Origin: Shewanella intestini | GTDB lineage: Bacteria; Pseudomonadota; Gammaproteobacteria; Enterobacterales; Shewanellaceae | Assembly: GCF_018221465.1 (NCBI RefSeq) | Contig: NZ_JAAIKR010000001.1 | Span: 62,001-126,000, forward strand | DNA: 64,000 nt | Reading direction: 5' to 3' | Shown here: in pieces, positions 28,563-40,034 of the stretch | How positions within the stretch are numbered: position 1 is the stretch's first letter | Layout: each line of letters starts with the position of its first letter | Translations under genes and position numbers: made by a program | Notes under the pieces: generated by a model | Databases searched by the model: none | The model's input: the letters and a program-made list of their open reading frames with translations, nothing else | What the model was told of the DNA's origin: nothing

Positions 28563-29708
28563 TTGACACAGTCTGCCTTACTCGTACTCGAAGATGGAAC
28601 CGTATTCTCTGGCACAGCAATCGGTGCACAAGGAACATCTGTTGGTGAAGTGGTATTTAATACTTCAATGACAGGTTACCAAGAGATTTTAACGGATCCT
28701 TCCTATTCTCGCCAAATGGTAACCCTTACTTACCCGCATATCGGTAATACAGGAACCAATACTGAAGACGTTGAATCAACAGCAGTTCATGCTTGTGGTT
28801 TAATTATTCGAGATTTACCACTAATCGCGAGTAACTTCCGTAACCAGCAAGGCTTAAGTGAATATCTTATAGCCAATAATATCGTCGGTATAGCTGATAT
28901 TGACACCCGCAAGTTGACCCGCATTCTTCGTGAAAAAGGCGCACAAGCAGGTTGTATCATGGTGGGTGACATTGACCAAGATAAAGCCCTTGCTGCAGCT
29001 AAAGCTTTCCCTGGTCTTAAAGGCATGGACTTAGCAAAAGAAGTCACTACCGACAAAACTTACTTTTGGCGTTCAGGTAGCTGGAAGTTAGTGGGTGGTT
29101 TACCTTCTGACACTCCAGAAACTGAGCTTAAATTTAAAGTTGTCGCGTTTGATTACGGCGTTAAGCGCAATATTTTACGTATGTTGGTTGACCGTGGTTG
29201 TGACGTAACAGTGGTACCTGCGCAAACTACAGCTGCTGAAGTTTTAGCGATGAACCCTGATGGGATTTTCTTATCAAATGGTCCTGGCGATCCAGAACCA
29301 TGTGATTACGCGATTACAGCCATTCAAGAGATTTTAAAAACGAATATTCCAGTATTTGGTATTTGTCTAGGTCACCAGTTACTCGCACTTGCTTCAGGGG
29401 CTAAAACCTTGAAGATGAAGTTTGGTCATCATGGTGCGAACCATCCAGTGAGTAATATTGAGCAAGGCAATGTCATGATCACGAGTCAAAACCACGGTTT
29501 TGCTGCTGATGAAGAAACATTGCCAGCCAATATTAGAGTTACCCATAAGTCGTTATTTGATGGTTCATTGCAAGGTATTCATTTAACGGATAAACCTGCA
29601 TTTAGCTTCCAAGGTCACCCAGAAGCAAGCCCAGGCCCCAATGATGCTGCACCATTATTCGATCATTTCATCGAACTAATTGAGCAATACCGTCAAAGCA
29701 CTAAGTAG
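28563..29708 (+). CDS. carA: Carbamoyl phosphate synthase small subunit
   Basis: CarA is the glutamine amidotransferase subunit, supplying ammonia to CarB for carbamoyl phosphate (arginine and pyrimidines). I place the start at TTG 28563 ([13 protein letters not shown]), with GGAGG at 28553-28557. The ATG-type frame start 27 bases earlier has no ribosome site and does not fit the family. The 381-residue protein has the class I amidotransferase triad: Cys in [15 protein letters not shown], and His and Glu in GHPEASPGP. carB follows after 22 bases. Confidence 0.95.
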   Translation: MTQSALLVLEDGTVFSGTAIGAQGTSVGEVVFNTSMTGYQEILTDPSYSRQMVTLTYPHIGNTGTNTEDVESTAVHACGLIIRDLPLIASNFRNQQGLSEYLIANNIVGIADIDTRKLTRILREKGAQAGCIMVGDIDQDKALAAAKAFPGLKGMDLAKEVTTDKTYFWRSGSWKLVGGLPSDTPETELKFKVVAFDYGVKRNILRMLVDRGCDVTVVPAQTTAAEVLAMNPDGIFLSNGPGDPEPCDYAITAIQEILKTNIPVFGICLGHQLLALASGAKTLKMKFGHHGANHPVSNIEQGNVMITSQNHGFAADEETLPANIRVTHKSLFDGSLQGIHLTDKPAFSFQGHPEASPGPNDAAPLFDHFIELIEQYRQSTK

Positions 29709-29730
29709 TCACCAGGAGAAGATAGAAGCA

Positions 29731-32700
29731 ATGCCAAAACGTACCGATATTAAAAGTATTCTTATCCTAGGTGCTGGACCAATTGTCATTGGTCAAGCAT
29801 GTGAGTTTGACTATTCAGGCGCACAAGCATGTAAAGCACTACGTGAAGAAGGTTATCGAGTTATCCTTGTTAACTCTAATCCTGCAACCATTATGACTGA
29901 CCCTGAAATGGCCGATGCGACATATATCGAGCCTATTCATTGGGAAGTGGTTCGTAACATTATCGCCAAGGAAAAGCCGGATGCGATTTTGCCTACCATG
30001 GGTGGTCAGACAGCGCTTAACTGTGCACTTCAACTTGAAGCTGAAGGGGTACTGAAAGAATTTAACGTTGAGATGATTGGTGCAACAGCTGACGCGATTG
30101 ATAAAGCTGAAGACCGGAGTCGCTTTGATACTGCAATGAAATCCATTGGACTTGAATGTCCTCGTGCTGGTATTGCGCATTCAATGGAAGAAGCACACGC
30201 GGTATTAGACCAAGTTGGCTTCCCATGTATTATTCGTCCTTCTTTCACCATGGGTGGCAGCGGCGGCGGTATTGCCTATAACAAAGAAGAGTTTGAAGAC
30301 ATTTGTTCTCAAGGTCTTGAGCTTTCACCAACGAGCGAATTATTGATTGATGAATCGCTAATTGGTTGGAAAGAGTATGAAATGGAAGTGGTTCGTGACC
30401 GCAACGATAACTGTATTATCGTATGTGCTATCGAGAACTTCGATGCAATGGGTGTGCACACCGGTGACTCTATTACCGTAGCGCCGGCACAAACATTAAC
30501 AGATAAAGAATACCAATTAATGCGTAACGCATCTTTAGCAGTACTGCGTGAAATTGGTGTTGAAACCGGTGGTTCTAACGTTCAGTTTGGTATTTGTCCA
30601 AATACTGGCCGTATGGTTATCATCGAGATGAACCCGCGCGTATCTCGTTCATCAGCGTTAGCATCTAAAGCAACGGGTTTCCCGATTGCTAAAATCGCAG
30701 CCAAACTGGCTGTGGGTTTCACTTTAGATGAACTAAGTAACGATATTACGGGTGGCCGCACACCGGCATCATTTGAACCTGCTATTGATTATGTGGTAAC
30801 GAAAGTACCTCGCTTTAACTTCGAGAAATTTGCTGGCGCTAATGACCGCCTAACGACTCAAATGAAGTCAGTCGGTGAGGTAATGGCAATTGGCCGTACC
30901 TTCCAAGAGTCACTGCAAAAAGCATTACGTGGTTTAGAAGTGGGTCGTAACGGTTTTGATTCTGTTATCGACATTACGCTTCCTGAAAGTATGCAGCGTA
31001 TTCGTCATGAATTGAAAGAACCAGGTGCTGACCGTATTTGGTATATTGCTGATGCATTTCGTGCGGGCCTTAGTCGTGATGAAATTTTCAAACTGACTAA
31101 CGTTGACCACTGGTTCTTAGTCCAAATTGAAGACTTAATTGCCCAAGAAGCTAAAGTTTCAGAAGTTGGAATGTCTGGTCTAAACCAAGCGTTCTTACTT
31201 AAGCTTAAACGTCAAGGTTTTGCCGATTCTCGTTTAGCTCAAATCTTAGGTGTGAGTGAAACAGAAGTACGTAAAATTCGTGATAGCTATGGTATGCACC
31301 CTGTTTACAAGCGTGTTGATACTTGTGCTGCAGAATTTGCTACTGATACCGCTTACATGTACTCAACGTACGAAGAAGAATGTGAAGCTGCGCCATCAAC
31401 GCGCGACAAAATTATGATTCTTGGTGGCGGCCCTAACCGTATTGGTCAAGGTATTGAATTCGATTACTGTTGTGTTCATGCAGCATTAGCCTTGCGTGAA
31501 GACGGTTACGAAACCATTATGGTTAACTGTAACCCTGAAACGGTATCTACAGATTACGACACATCTGACCGCTTATACTTTGAACCTGTTACGTTTGAAG
31601 ACGTACTTGAGATTGTACGTATTGAGAAGCCAAAAGGCGTTATCGTTCAATACGGTGGTCAAACTCCGCTTAAACTTGCTCGCGCTCTAGAAGCCGCAGG
31701 CGTACCAATTATTGGTACTAGCCCAGACTCTATTGACCGCGCAGAAGACAGAGAACGTTTCCAACAAGCGATTCAACGTCTTGAAATGAAACAACCTGAA
31801 AATGATACTGTTACGACAGTAGAAGGCGCGGTTATTTCAGCTGAGCGTATCGGTTATCCGTTAGTTGTTCGCCCATCATATGTACTTGGTGGCCGCGCGA
31901 TGGAAATCGTTTATGACGAACAAGATTTACGTCGTTACTTTAACGAAGCGGTTAGCGTATCTAATTCATCGCCAGTATTGCTTGATCGCTTCTTAGATAA
32001 TGCGATTGAAATCGATATTGATGCTGTGTGTGATGGCAAAATTGTGGTTGTGGGTTCTATTATGGAGCACATTGAACAAGCAGGCGTTCACTCAGGTGAC
32101 TCAGGTTGTTCATTGCCACCTTACAGCTTAAGCGAAGACGTACAAAACCGCATGCGTGAACAAGTTGCTAAATTAGCAATGGAATTACGTGTAATTGGTT
32201 TGATGAACGTTCAGTTTGCGGTTAAAGATGACGAAATCTATATGATTGAAGTTAACCCACGCGCTGCTCGTACCGTTCCGTTTGTGTCTAAAGCGACAGG
32301 TATCCCATTAGCTAAAATTGCTGCGCGTGTTATGGCTGGACAAAGCTTAACATCACAGAACTTCACTAAAGAAGTGATCCCACCTTATTTTTCAGTTAAA
32401 GAAGTGGTATTGCCATTTAACAAGTTCCCTGGTGTTGACCCAATGCTTGGCCCTGAAATGCGCTCAACAGGTGAAGTGATGGGCGTAGGCGCTACATTTG
32501 CTGAGGCCTACGCGAAAGCACAACTTGGCGCGACATCTGAAGTACCTAAGTCAGGTCGTGCGTTAATTTCAGTTCGTAATAGTGATAAAGCCCGCGTTGC
32601 TGAACTTGCCGCACAGTTAATTGATCTTGGTTATGAAATTGATGCCACTCATGGTACCGCTGTGATACTGGGTGAAGCCGGCATTAACCCACGTTTAGTG

Positions 32701-32949
32701 AACAAAGTACACGAAGGTCGCCCGCACATTTTGGACCGTATTAAAAATGATGAATACACTTACATCATTAATACTACCGAAGGCCGTCAAGCGATTGAAG
32801 ACTCTCGCCAAATTCGCCGTGGAGCACTACGTTATAAAGTGAATTACACTACAACACTTAATGCTGCATTTGCGACTTGTTTAGCCCATTCAGCTGATGA
32901 CCGTGGCAATGTTAATTCAGTGCAAGAATTACATACTCGCATTAACTAA
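29731..32949 (+). CDS. carB: Carbamoyl phosphate synthase large subunit
   Basis: CarB uses two ATP, bicarbonate and ammonia to make carbamoyl phosphate. I start it at [21 protein letters not shown] (29731), with AGGAGAA upstream. The 1072-residue protein is the usual tandem of two homologous ATP-grasp halves (about residues 1-400 and 550-935). An oligomerisation domain lies between them, and a C-terminal allosteric domain (IMP/UMP/ornithine control in relatives) begins about residue 936. It is complete, with no frameshift. Confidence 0.98.
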   Translation: MPKRTDIKSILILGAGPIVIGQACEFDYSGAQACKALREEGYRVILVNSNPATIMTDPEMADATYIEPIHWEVVRNIIAKEKPDAILPTMGGQTALNCALQLEAEGVLKEFNVEMIGATADAIDKAEDRSRFDTAMKSIGLECPRAGIAHSMEEAHAVLDQVGFPCIIRPSFTMGGSGGGIAYNKEEFEDICSQGLELSPTSELLIDESLIGWKEYEMEVVRDRNDNCIIVCAIENFDAMGVHTGDSITVAPAQTLTDKEYQLMRNASLAVLREIGVETGGSNVQFGICPNTGRMVIIEMNPRVSRSSALASKATGFPIAKIAAKLAVGFTLDELSNDITGGRTPASFEPAIDYVVTKVPRFNFEKFAGANDRLTTQMKSVGEVMAIGRTFQESLQKALRGLEVGRNGFDSVIDITLPESMQRIRHELKEPGADRIWYIADAFRAGLSRDEIFKLTNVDHWFLVQIEDLIAQEAKVSEVGMSGLNQAFLLKLKRQGFADSRLAQILGVSETEVRKIRDSYGMHPVYKRVDTCAAEFATDTAYMYSTYEEECEAAPSTRDKIMILGGGPNRIGQGIEFDYCCVHAALALREDGYETIMVNCNPETVSTDYDTSDRLYFEPVTFEDVLEIVRIEKPKGVIVQYGGQTPLKLARALEAAGVPIIGTSPDSIDRAEDRERFQQAIQRLEMKQPENDTVTTVEGAVISAERIGYPLVVRPSYVLGGRAMEIVYDEQDLRRYFNEAVSVSNSSPVLLDRFLDNAIEIDIDAVCDGKIVVVGSIMEHIEQAGVHSGDSGCSLPPYSLSEDVQNRMREQVAKLAMELRVIGLMNVQFAVKDDEIYMIEVNPRAARTVPFVSKATGIPLAKIAARVMAGQSLTSQNFTKEVIPPYFSVKEVVLPFNKFPGVDPMLGPEMRSTGEVMGVGATFAEAYAKAQLGATSEVPKSGRALISVRNSDKARVAELAAQLIDLGYEIDATHGTAVILGEAGINPRLVNKVHEGRPHILDRIKNDEYTYIINTTEGRQAIEDSRQIRRGALRYKVNYTTTLNAAFATCLAHSADDRGNVNSVQELHTRIN

Positions 32950-33286
32950 ACTCGGTAAATGGCAAAAAAGGCCGCAAATCGCGGCCTTTTTTATTGGCTG
33001 AATGGCATGAGATTAACAAAGGTGCGTTGTGTATAAATGTAACCAAGTAAATACTTCGTGTTTGGCTGCTATTGGCTTTCACTATTGGTCGCGTTTGCTA
33101 TTACATAGCGATTGTAAATCGTGTTTTTGTTAAGTTGGTAAGCACTCCCATATACAGTTCAAGCTATACGGGATAGCATCTGCGGCTGTCATTGTATAGA
33201 ATGAGCCTATCCCATATTAAATTTCCCTGTTGGCTAAAGAGAGCCGATAGAGGCTGCTTTTGTTTTAAAGGAGACGAAAGAGAATT
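32950..33286. other. 337-base carB-greA interval
   Basis: It holds the carAB terminator and a probable greA leader with a hairpin at 33170-33213 (GGGATAG/CTATCCC enclosing TCATT/AATGA). I see no gene. In E. coli the greA leader gives rise to short RNAs, but whether this one does cannot be judged. Confidence 0.6.
32964..32992 (+). terminator. Terminator after carAB
   Basis: GGCCGC/GCGGCC with loop AAATC is flanked by A and T runs, making it effective on this strand and possibly on the other. Confidence 0.9.
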
Positions 33287-33763
33287 ATGAATAAAGTTCC
33301 TATGACAATTGTTGGTGCGGATCAACTGCGTAAAGAATTAGAAATGCTGAAATTTGACCGCCGCCCAAAAATCACCGAAGCAATTGCATCGGCTCGTGAG
33401 TTAGGTGACTTGAAAGAAAATGCTGAATATCATGCAGCGCGTGAAGAACAAGGTATTTGTGAAGCACGCATTCGTGATATTGAAGGCAAACTGTCTAACG
33501 CACAAATTATCGATGTGACTGCAATGGAAAACACTGGCAGAGTGATCTTTGGTGTGACTGTGACTATTGTTAATGTTGAAAATGACGCTGAAATGACTTA
33601 TCGCATTGTAGGTGATGATGAAGCGGATATTAAACAGAATCTCATTTCGGTAAATTCACCAATTGCACGAGGGTTAATTGGCAAAAATGAAGGTGATGAA
33701 GTGTCTATTAGCACTCCTGGCGGCCTAACCGATTACGATATTTTAAAAGTCGATTACATTTAA
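33287..33763 (+). CDS. greA: Transcription elongation factor GreA
   Basis: GreA binds the RNA polymerase secondary channel and stimulates cleavage of backtracked RNA. The 158-residue protein has the N-terminal coiled coil (about residues 8-75) with the acidic tip [20 protein letters not shown], then a C-terminal FKBP-like domain with [31 protein letters not shown] precedes the ATG. It is convergent with yhbY across a shared terminator. Confidence 0.97.
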   Translation: MNKVPMTIVGADQLRKELEMLKFDRRPKITEAIASARELGDLKENAEYHAAREEQGICEARIRDIEGKLSNAQIIDVTAMENTGRVIFGVTVTIVNVENDAEMTYRIVGDDEADIKQNLISVNSPIARGLIGKNEGDEVSISTPGGLTDYDILKVDYI

Positions 33764-33794
33764 GGTTGGCTTAAAGTTGTTAGTTCAACATAAT

Positions 33795-33823
33795 AAAAAA
33801 CCACTGCTAAGCAGTGGTTTTTT
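33795..33823. terminator. Bidirectional terminator between greA and yhbY
   Basis: AAAAAACCACTGC-TAA-GCAGTGGTTTTTT serves both convergent genes. Confidence 0.9.
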
Positions 33824-33847
33824 ATTGGATACAGTATCAATGTAAGC

Positions 33848-34147
33848 TTACTTTGCTTTGGGCAATGCAATCTTCATTTCTTCCGACTGACGGAAGATAA
33901 TTAATACATGACCAATTAGCTGTACTTTCGTTGACTGAGTCTCACGTACAATGGCGTCAACGATGGCATTTTTAAGTTCTCTATCGGTAGAGGCAACTTT
34001 AACTTTAATCAGTTCATGGTGACTAAGTGCGCTATCAATTTCAGCCAGCACACCCTCAGTTAATCCATTGGCACCAAGCAGCACAACTGGCTTTAAATTG
34101 TGTGCCAATCCTTTTAAATGCTGTTTTTGTTTGGTTGTTAAGTTCAT
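33848..34147 (-). CDS. yhbY: Ribosome-assembly RNA-binding protein YhbY
   Basis: This is a single CRS1-YhbY (CRM) domain protein associated with pre-50S particles. The 99-residue product has the expected fold elements: TTKQKQHLKGLAHNLKPVV, the GxxG-type loop GANGLTEGV, then HELIKVKV and QLIGHVLIIFRQS. It is divergent from rlmE with about 90 bases between them. The adjacent yhbY and rlmE genes both act on ribosome biogenesis, an arrangement shared with E. coli. Confidence 0.95.
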   Translation of the reverse strand: MNLTTKQKQHLKGLAHNLKPVVLLGANGLTEGVLAEIDSALSHHELIKVKVASTDRELKNAIVDAIVRETQSTKVQLIGHVLIIFRQSEEMKIALPKAK

Positions 34148-34237
34148 TTATACCAACTTTTTATAGGTTACTGTTGAAAAACCGCTATTCTACCCTTATA
34201 TACAGCTTATGTAACTCCAAATCGTTACGGAATTTAA

Positions 34238-34867
34238 ATGGCAACGAAAAAACGTACAGCAAGTTCAGCTCGGTGGATGCAAGAGCACTTTGATGATCAT
34301 TATGTCAAACTGGCTCAAAAGCGGGGATTTCGTTCTCGTGCCGCATTTAAGTTAGAAGAAATACAAGAAAAAGATAACCTAATAAAACACGGGATGACCG
34401 TTGTTGATTTAGGTGCCGCCCCCGGTGGCTGGTCGCAAGTTGCTGTTAAGTTAGCAGGTGAGCGAGGCAAGTTAATCGCTTGTGATATTTTACCGATGGA
34501 TCCAATTGTTGGCGTAGACTTTTTACAAGGCGATTTTCGCGAAGAAAAAGTTCTCAATGCTTTATTAGAGCGTGTAGGTGAAGATAAAGTAGATGTGGTA
34601 TTATCCGATATGGCACCTAACATGAGTGGCTCTGGCGCAGTTGATCAACCTCGTGCAATGTATCTGGTTGAATTAGCTCTTGATATGTGTCACCAAGTTC
34701 TTGCTCCTGATGGCTGTTTTGCAGTAAAAGTATTTCAGGGCGAAGGATTTGATGAATACATGAAAGCGGTTAAGCAAGCATTTAAAGTAGTGAAAACCCG
34801 TAAACCTGATTCTTCTAGGGCTCGCTCTAGAGAAGTGTACTTAGTGGCGACTGGTTACAAGTTGTAG
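34238..34867 (+). CDS. rlmE: 23S rRNA 2'-O-ribose methyltransferase RlmE
   Basis: RlmE (FtsJ/RrmJ) methylates U2552 of 23S rRNA at a late step of 50S assembly and is heat-inducible in E. coli. The 209-residue protein has the SAM site [15 protein letters not shown], the K-D-K-E catalytic set including [11 protein letters not shown] and MAPNMSG, and VKVFQGEGF. It lies 45 bases upstream of ftsH, the conserved rlmE-ftsH operon. Confidence 0.97.
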   Translation: MATKKRTASSARWMQEHFDDHYVKLAQKRGFRSRAAFKLEEIQEKDNLIKHGMTVVDLGAAPGGWSQVAVKLAGERGKLIACDILPMDPIVGVDFLQGDFREEKVLNALLERVGEDKVDVVLSDMAPNMSGSGAVDQPRAMYLVELALDMCHQVLAPDGCFAVKVFQGEGFDEYMKAVKQAFKVVKTRKPDSSRARSREVYLVATGYKL

Positions 34868-34912
34868 TAGTCTAATGTTAACAAGTCTAGAGACTTCAAG
34901 AGGTCTAGTAAA

Positions 34913-36859
34913 TTGAGTGATATGGCAAAAAATCTAATACTCTGGGTCGTCATCGCCGTTGTGCTGATGTCGGTTTTTCAGGGGTATTCCCCATCATCAG
35001 CAAATTCGCAGAAGATGGATTATTCCGCTTTCCTTAAAAGCGTTGATAATGGCCAAATTAGTAAGGTTGAAGTAAAAAGCGACCAACGTACAATTGAAGG
35101 CACAACGCGCAGTGGCGAAAAATTTGTCACCATTATGCCAATGTATGACGGCGATTTAATCAATGATCTTGACCGTAAAGGGATTACGATGAAAGGACAG
35201 GAAGCTGAAGAATCAAGCTTTCTCACTCAAATCTTTATTTCTTGGTTCCCGATGTTATTGCTTATTGGTGTGTGGATATTCTTCATGCGTCAAATGCAAG
35301 GTGGCGGTGGCAAAGGTGCAATGTCCTTTGGCAAAAGCAAAGCTAAGTTAATGAGCGAAGATCAAATTAAAACCACTTTTGTTGACGTTGCTGGTTGTGA
35401 TGAAGCAAAAGAAGACGTTAAAGAATTAGTCGATTACTTAAAAGAACCGACCCGATTCCAAAAACTCGGTGGTCGTATTCCTACAGGTGTTTTACTTGTG
35501 GGCCCACCAGGTACGGGTAAAACCCTAATCGCAAAAGCGATTGCCGGCGAGGCAAAAGTTCCGTTCTTTACCATTTCAGGTTCCGATTTTGTTGAAATGT
35601 TTGTTGGTGTGGGTGCATCTCGCGTGCGTGACATGTTCGAGCAAGCTAAAAAATCAGCACCTTGTATCATCTTTATCGATGAAATCGATGCTGTCGGTCG
35701 TCAACGTGGTGCTGGTGTCGGTGGGGGTCATGATGAACGTGAACAAACACTAAACCAAATGCTCGTTGAAATGGACGGTTTTGAAGGTAATGAAGGTGTT
35801 ATCGTCATTGCTGCTACCAACAGACCTGACGTATTAGATGCGGCATTGCTTCGTCCAGGTCGCTTTGATCGCCAAGTGGTTGTTGGACTACCAGATGTAC
35901 GTGGTCGTGAACAAATTCTGAAAGTGCATATGCGAAAAGTGCCATTAGGCGACGGTGTAAAAGCCAGTGTTATCGCGCGTGGTACTCCCGGCTTCTCTGG
36001 TGCTGATTTGGCTAACTTAGTTAACGAAGCGGCTTTATTCGCAGCTCGTGGTAATCGCCGCGTAGTGGGAATGGAAGAGTTTGAAAGTGCTAAAGATAAA
36101 ATCATGATGGGTGCAGAGCGCCGTACCATGGTGATGTCTGAGGAAGAAAAAGAAATGACGGCTTATCATGAAGCTGGCCATGCTATTGTGGGTTGTTTAG
36201 TGCCAGAACATGATCCTGTTCATAAAGTGACAATTATTCCTCGCGGCCGTGCTTTAGGTGTGACTTTCTTCCTACCTGAAGCTGATGCAATTAGCCAAAG
36301 TCGACGTAAGCTTGAAAGCCAAATCTCAGTGGCTTATGGCGGCCGTTTAGCTGAAGAGTTAATTTATGGTGGTGAGAAAGTCTCTACTGGGGCATCTCAA
36401 GACATCAAGTATGCAACATCTATTGCGCGTAACATGGTAACGCAATGGGGCTTCTCAGAAAAACTAGGTCCTGTTCTTTATGCAGAAGATGAGGGGGAAG
36501 TGTTTTTAGGTCGCAGTATGGCGAAATCTAAAAATATGTCTGATGAAACAGCAGGCATGATTGATCAAGAAGTGAAACACTTAATCGATAGTAACTATGC
36601 CCGAGCCAATCAATTCTTGACTGACAACATGGACATTCTTCATTCAATGAAGGATGCGCTAATGAAGTATGAAACGATTGATTCAGAACAAATTGACGAC
36701 TTAATGAATCGTCGTGAAGTACGACAACCGGCTGATTGGCAAGTTGACGATTCTTCAGATGACAATAGCAGCGGCAATAAACCTAAAGCTGCCGATAAGG
36801 AAGAAGAGGTGAAGGCGGAACCAACCGCAGATGAACCTGATGAATCGCCTGTTAAGTAA
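34913..36859 (+). CDS. ftsH: ATP-dependent zinc metalloprotease FtsH
   Basis: FtsH is a membrane-anchored AAA+ protease that degrades sigma-32, LpxC and misassembled membrane proteins. The product of up to 648 residues has a helix at about residues 8-24, a periplasmic domain and a second helix (about 104-124). The AAA module follows with [19 protein letters not shown] and RPGRFDR, and the zinc site is HEAGH. I use TTG 34913, which has AGAGG at good spacing. ATG 34922 (MAKNLILW, the E. coli start) is the alternative and lacks a clear site. The tail is acidic. Confidence 0.95.
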   Translation: MSDMAKNLILWVVIAVVLMSVFQGYSPSSANSQKMDYSAFLKSVDNGQISKVEVKSDQRTIEGTTRSGEKFVTIMPMYDGDLINDLDRKGITMKGQEAEESSFLTQIFISWFPMLLLIGVWIFFMRQMQGGGGKGAMSFGKSKAKLMSEDQIKTTFVDVAGCDEAKEDVKELVDYLKEPTRFQKLGGRIPTGVLLVGPPGTGKTLIAKAIAGEAKVPFFTISGSDFVEMFVGVGASRVRDMFEQAKKSAPCIIFIDEIDAVGRQRGAGVGGGHDEREQTLNQMLVEMDGFEGNEGVIVIAATNRPDVLDAALLRPGRFDRQVVVGLPDVRGREQILKVHMRKVPLGDGVKASVIARGTPGFSGADLANLVNEAALFAARGNRRVVGMEEFESAKDKIMMGAERRTMVMSEEEKEMTAYHEAGHAIVGCLVPEHDPVHKVTIIPRGRALGVTFFLPEADAISQSRRKLESQISVAYGGRLAEELIYGGEKVSTGASQDIKYATSIARNMVTQWGFSEKLGPVLYAEDEGEVFLGRSMAKSKNMSDETAGMIDQEVKHLIDSNYARANQFLTDNMDILHSMKDALMKYETIDSEQIDDLMNRREVRQPADWQVDDSSDDNSSGNKPKAADKEEEVKAEPTADEPDESPVK

Positions 36860-36866
36860 CGTTTTG

Positions 36867-36893
36867 AAAACCCCGTAAGGGGTTTTATTTTTT
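36867..36893 (+). terminator. Terminator after ftsH
   Basis: AAAACCCC-GTAA-GGGGTTTT is followed by ATTTTTT. It separates rlmE-ftsH from folP only partly, as folP starts 39 bases later. Confidence 0.85.
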
Positions 36894-36931
36894 CTACGGA
36901 TTATACTTATTAATTATTTGGAAATACTATT

Positions 36932-37765
36932 GTGTTTGAAATTACCAGCTCAGATAAAACGCTTGACTTAAGCTCGCCGCAGATCATGGGAATTGTCAAT
37001 GTCACGCCTGATTCTTTTTCAGATGGTGGTCAATTTACTGAGTTTGAAAAAGCCTGTCAGCATGTTGATTACATGGTTGAGCAAGGTGCTGTTATTATTG
37101 ATGTTGGCGGAGAGTCAACAAGACCCGGAGCGGCAAGTGTTTCAGTTGTAGATGAACTAGCTCGCGTGATCCCGATGGTTCACTATATTGCAAAAAAACA
37201 TGCGGTTTGGATCTCTATTGATACCAGTAAACCAGAAGTGATGCGTGAAGCGATAGAAGCAGGTGCGCACATGGTTAACGATGTTAATGCATTACGCACT
37301 GATGGGGCATTAGAGACACTGGCAGAACTAGCTGTACCTGTATGCTTAATGCATATGCAAGGTACACCTGAAACCATGCAGGATGAACCGCAATATCTTG
37401 ATGTTATTGATGATGTTATTCATTTTTTTGAACAGCGAATTGTCGCTTGTGAAGCCGCTGGAATTAAAAGAGAGAATATAATTTTAGATCCAGGTTTTGG
37501 TTTTGGTAAAACCATTGAGCATAACTATCGATTACTAGCTTGCCTGCCACGTTTTCATGAATTGCACTTGCCAATACTAATTGGTCTATCACGTAAAAGT
37601 ATGATTGGCGATTTATTAGAGCGCGATGTTGAACAGCGTTTAGCGGGCAGTTTAGCTGGGGCATTAATTGCAGCTCAACAAGGCGCGCAAATTTTACGCG
37701 TACATGATGTAGCAGAAACCTGTGATGTATTAAGAGTCATGTCTGCAACGATGGCAAGTATATAA
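36932..37765 (+). CDS. folP: Dihydropteroate synthase
   Basis: FolP condenses p-aminobenzoate with hydroxymethyl-dihydropterin diphosphate in folate synthesis and is the sulfonamide target. The 277-residue protein starts at GTG and has the signatures IMGIVNVTPDSFSDGG, IIDVGGESTRPGA, IDTSKPEV, NDVNALR, CLMHMQGTPETMQ and LDPGFGFGKT. It lies between ftsH and the GlmM-like gene, the conserved gammaproteobacterial order. Confidence 0.96.
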   Translation: MFEITSSDKTLDLSSPQIMGIVNVTPDSFSDGGQFTEFEKACQHVDYMVEQGAVIIDVGGESTRPGAASVSVVDELARVIPMVHYIAKKHAVWISIDTSKPEVMREAIEAGAHMVNDVNALRTDGALETLAELAVPVCLMHMQGTPETMQDEPQYLDVIDDVIHFFEQRIVACEAAGIKRENIILDPGFGFGKTIEHNYRLLACLPRFHELHLPILIGLSRKSMIGDLLERDVEQRLAGSLAGALIAAQQGAQILRVHDVAETCDVLRVMSATMASI

Positions 37766-37814
37766 ATCATCATTATAATATTATTTAATCGGCTATCATT
37801 GAGAGTGTTAAAAC

Positions 37815-38984
37815 GTGAAAGGACTATCACTTTTTAAGCAAAATGGAATTCGTGGCAAGGTCGGGGGGCAAATAATGACTCCTGAACTTGCGTTAAACCT
37901 AGGTTGGGCAACCGGAATAGCTTTAGCTAAACAAGGCGCAAAAAAGGTATTAATTGGAAAAGATACCCGCATATCTGGATACCTATTCGAATCCGCACTT
38001 GAGGCCGGTTTATCAGCAGCAGGTGTAGATATCTATTTAGTAGGGCCTATGCCTATGCCAGGTGTGGTATATTTAACTCGCACTTTTAACGTTCAAGCAG
38101 GCATCGTGATTAGTGCATCTCACCAACCTTTTAATCACAATGGTATTCGTTTTTTTTGTGGCAATGGACTGCATTTTAGTGATGAACTAGCGCATGACAT
38201 TGAACAATTATTATCATCCCCACTTCACTGCGTTTCCTCTAAACAGCTTGGTAAAGCACATCGAATAAGCGATGCTGCAGGTCGTTATATTGAATACTGT
38301 AAAGGACATTTCCCAGCAAAATATACCTTAGAAGGATTAAAAATAGTTGTTGACTGTGCCCATGGTGCGGCTTATCACATAGCGCCTAATGTATTTAAAC
38401 AACTTGGTGCTCAAGTTATTTGTGTCGGAGTAAGCCCAAATGGTGTCAATATTAATGACGGTGTCGGTACTCTAGCTATGGAAAAAGTCTGTCAAACGGT
38501 GTTAACCGAACATGCAGACTTAGGTATTGCCTTAGATGGAGACGGCGATCGAATATTATTGGTCAATGCTGATGGTAAGGTCATTAATGGGGACGAAATT
38601 CTTTATATTCTAGCCGCAGATGCATTAAAACGCGGTGATTTGAAAGGTGGTGTGGTAAGCACGCAAGTCACTAATCTGAGTTTAGCTCTGGCATTAAAAC
38701 AATTAAATATTCCCTTTATGGTGGCGCAACCGGGGAGTAAGCATATTATCGAACAGTTAAAACGTGTCAATTGGCAAATAGGTGGGGATCGATCTGGGCA
38801 TATTGTTCATTTGGAACATGGTACAACTGGCGATGGGATTGTCACAGGTTTACTTGTGCTAGCGGCAATGTGTCGTCAACAGTGCACATTATGTGAATTG
38901 CTAAGGCCATACACTCGCTTACCACAAGTGACTTATCAATCGAGTTTAACTTCAGATGGGCAGGATCATATCGTAAATACTTAG
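37815..38984 (+). CDS. Truncated, divergent phosphoglucosamine mutase-like protein
   Basis: This gene occupies the glmM locus, but its product is only 389 residues against about 445. GlmM converts glucosamine 6-phosphate to glucosamine 1-phosphate for UDP-GlcNAc. The phosphoserine Ser102 (SASH) and the Mg site DGDGDR (241-246) remain. The N-terminal FGTDGIRG reads [14 protein letters not shown] reads SASHQP, GGENSGH reads GGDRSGH and KVGDRY reads QPGSKH. The whole C-terminal phosphate-binding domain (RKSGTEP) is absent, and I do not find it downstream in any frame. It could be a decaying paralogue or have a new role. A full glmM should exist elsewhere. The start is GTG. Confidence 0.8.
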   Translation: MKGLSLFKQNGIRGKVGGQIMTPELALNLGWATGIALAKQGAKKVLIGKDTRISGYLFESALEAGLSAAGVDIYLVGPMPMPGVVYLTRTFNVQAGIVISASHQPFNHNGIRFFCGNGLHFSDELAHDIEQLLSSPLHCVSSKQLGKAHRISDAAGRYIEYCKGHFPAKYTLEGLKIVVDCAHGAAYHIAPNVFKQLGAQVICVGVSPNGVNINDGVGTLAMEKVCQTVLTEHADLGIALDGDGDRILLVNADGKVINGDEILYILAADALKRGDLKGGVVSTQVTNLSLALALKQLNIPFMVAQPGSKHIIEQLKRVNWQIGGDRSGHIVHLEHGTTGDGIVTGLLVLAAMCRQQCTLCELLRPYTRLPQVTYQSSLTSDGQDHIVNT

Positions 38985-39194
38985 CGTTAACGCTCTTATG
39001 CCTCACTTTTATATTCTAGTTTTCAAGTGTTAAGATTAAGGAATAGCAAAATGCTTTGATTGATTCTTAAGCAAATTAAATGGGTTTATATTGGGGATTA
39101 AAACAGTGAGTTAACAATTAAATTAATAACGACTCAATCACGCGTAAAAAATAGCCATTTCGACAACTTATATCAATTATTCGTGCTTTATCTA

Positions 39195-39223
39195 TTGTAA
39201 CTTATCAAGCGGTTCGCTATTAT
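39195..39223 (+). promoter_or_regulatory. Predicted tpiA promoter
   Basis: TTGTAA (39195-39200) and TATTAT (39218-39223) are separated by 17 bases, 27 bases before the tpiA start. It makes tpiA-secG independent of the damaged glmM-like gene. Confidence 0.5.
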
Positions 39224-39249
39224 TCACGCCGCTTTCAAAGGAGACAGTG

Positions 39250-40032
39250 ATGGCACTTAGACGTCCAATGGTCGCAGGAAACTGGAAAATGAATGGTAAT
39301 GCGCCACTTGCGCAAGAACTATTTAAGAAGTTTGCTGCAAAACTCCAAAATGATTCCGCTGAAGTAGTTTTATGTCCGCCTTCAATTTATCTTGAAAGCG
39401 TGAGACAACTACTTGAGAATAATAAGAAAACCTTAGATGGTTCTCTTGTTAGAATGGGTGCGCAAAACCTAAGTCAACATGATTTTGGCGCGTATACTGG
39501 TGAAATATCAGGTCAGATGTTAAAAGACTCTGGTTGTCGTTATGTTATTATCGGCCATTCAGAACGTCGTCGGATGTACGGCGAAACCAGTACCATAGTG
39601 GCAGAGAAATTTGCTGCAGCCCAAAAAAATGGTTTAACACCAATTTTATGTGTTGGTGAATCTGGTCCAGCTCGTGAAGCAAGACGCACTTTTGAAGTGA
39701 TTGCTGAAGAGTTAGACATTGTAATTGAAAAAAACGGTACCATGGCTTTTGATAACGCAATTATCGCTTACGAACCTTTATGGGCTGTAGGGACAGGTAA
39801 AAGCGCTACACCAGAGCAGGCTCAAGAAGTACATGCGTTTATTCGTAATCGCCTCTCTGAAGTGTCTCCATTTATTGGAGAGAACATTAGGATTTTATAC
39901 GGTGGGAGTGTTACACCGAGTAATGCGGCAGATATTTTTGCCCAACCCGATGTTGATGGTGGACTGATAGGCGGTGCAAGCTTAAACTCATCTGAGTTTT
40001 TAAGTTTATGTACCATAGCAATGAGCGCGTAA
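39250..40032 (+). CDS. tpiA: Triosephosphate isomerase
   Basis: TpiA interconverts dihydroxyacetone phosphate and glyceraldehyde 3-phosphate. I start it at ATG 39250, six bases after AAAGGAGA, rather than at the preceding GTG. The 260-residue protein has the active-site residues in VAGNWKMNG (Asn, Lys), IIGHSERR (His), AYEPLWAVGTG (Glu and loop 6) and YGGSV. It also processes the glyceraldehyde 3-phosphate produced by DeoC. secG begins two bases after its stop. Confidence 0.97.
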   Translation: MALRRPMVAGNWKMNGNAPLAQELFKKFAAKLQNDSAEVVLCPPSIYLESVRQLLENNKKTLDGSLVRMGAQNLSQHDFGAYTGEISGQMLKDSGCRYVIIGHSERRRMYGETSTIVAEKFAAAQKNGLTPILCVGESGPAREARRTFEVIAEELDIVIEKNGTMAFDNAIIAYEPLWAVGTGKSATPEQAQEVHAFIRNRLSEVSPFIGENIRILYGGSVTPSNAADIFAQPDVDGGLIGGASLNSSEFLSLCTIAMSA

Positions 40033-40034
40033 AT

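Noticed and set aside
38985-39246. Frameshift restoring the GlmM C-terminal domain
   Set aside because: I looked for RKSGTEP-like coding in all forward frames between the stop and tpiA and found only AT-rich non-coding sequence, so this is loss, not a simple frameshift.
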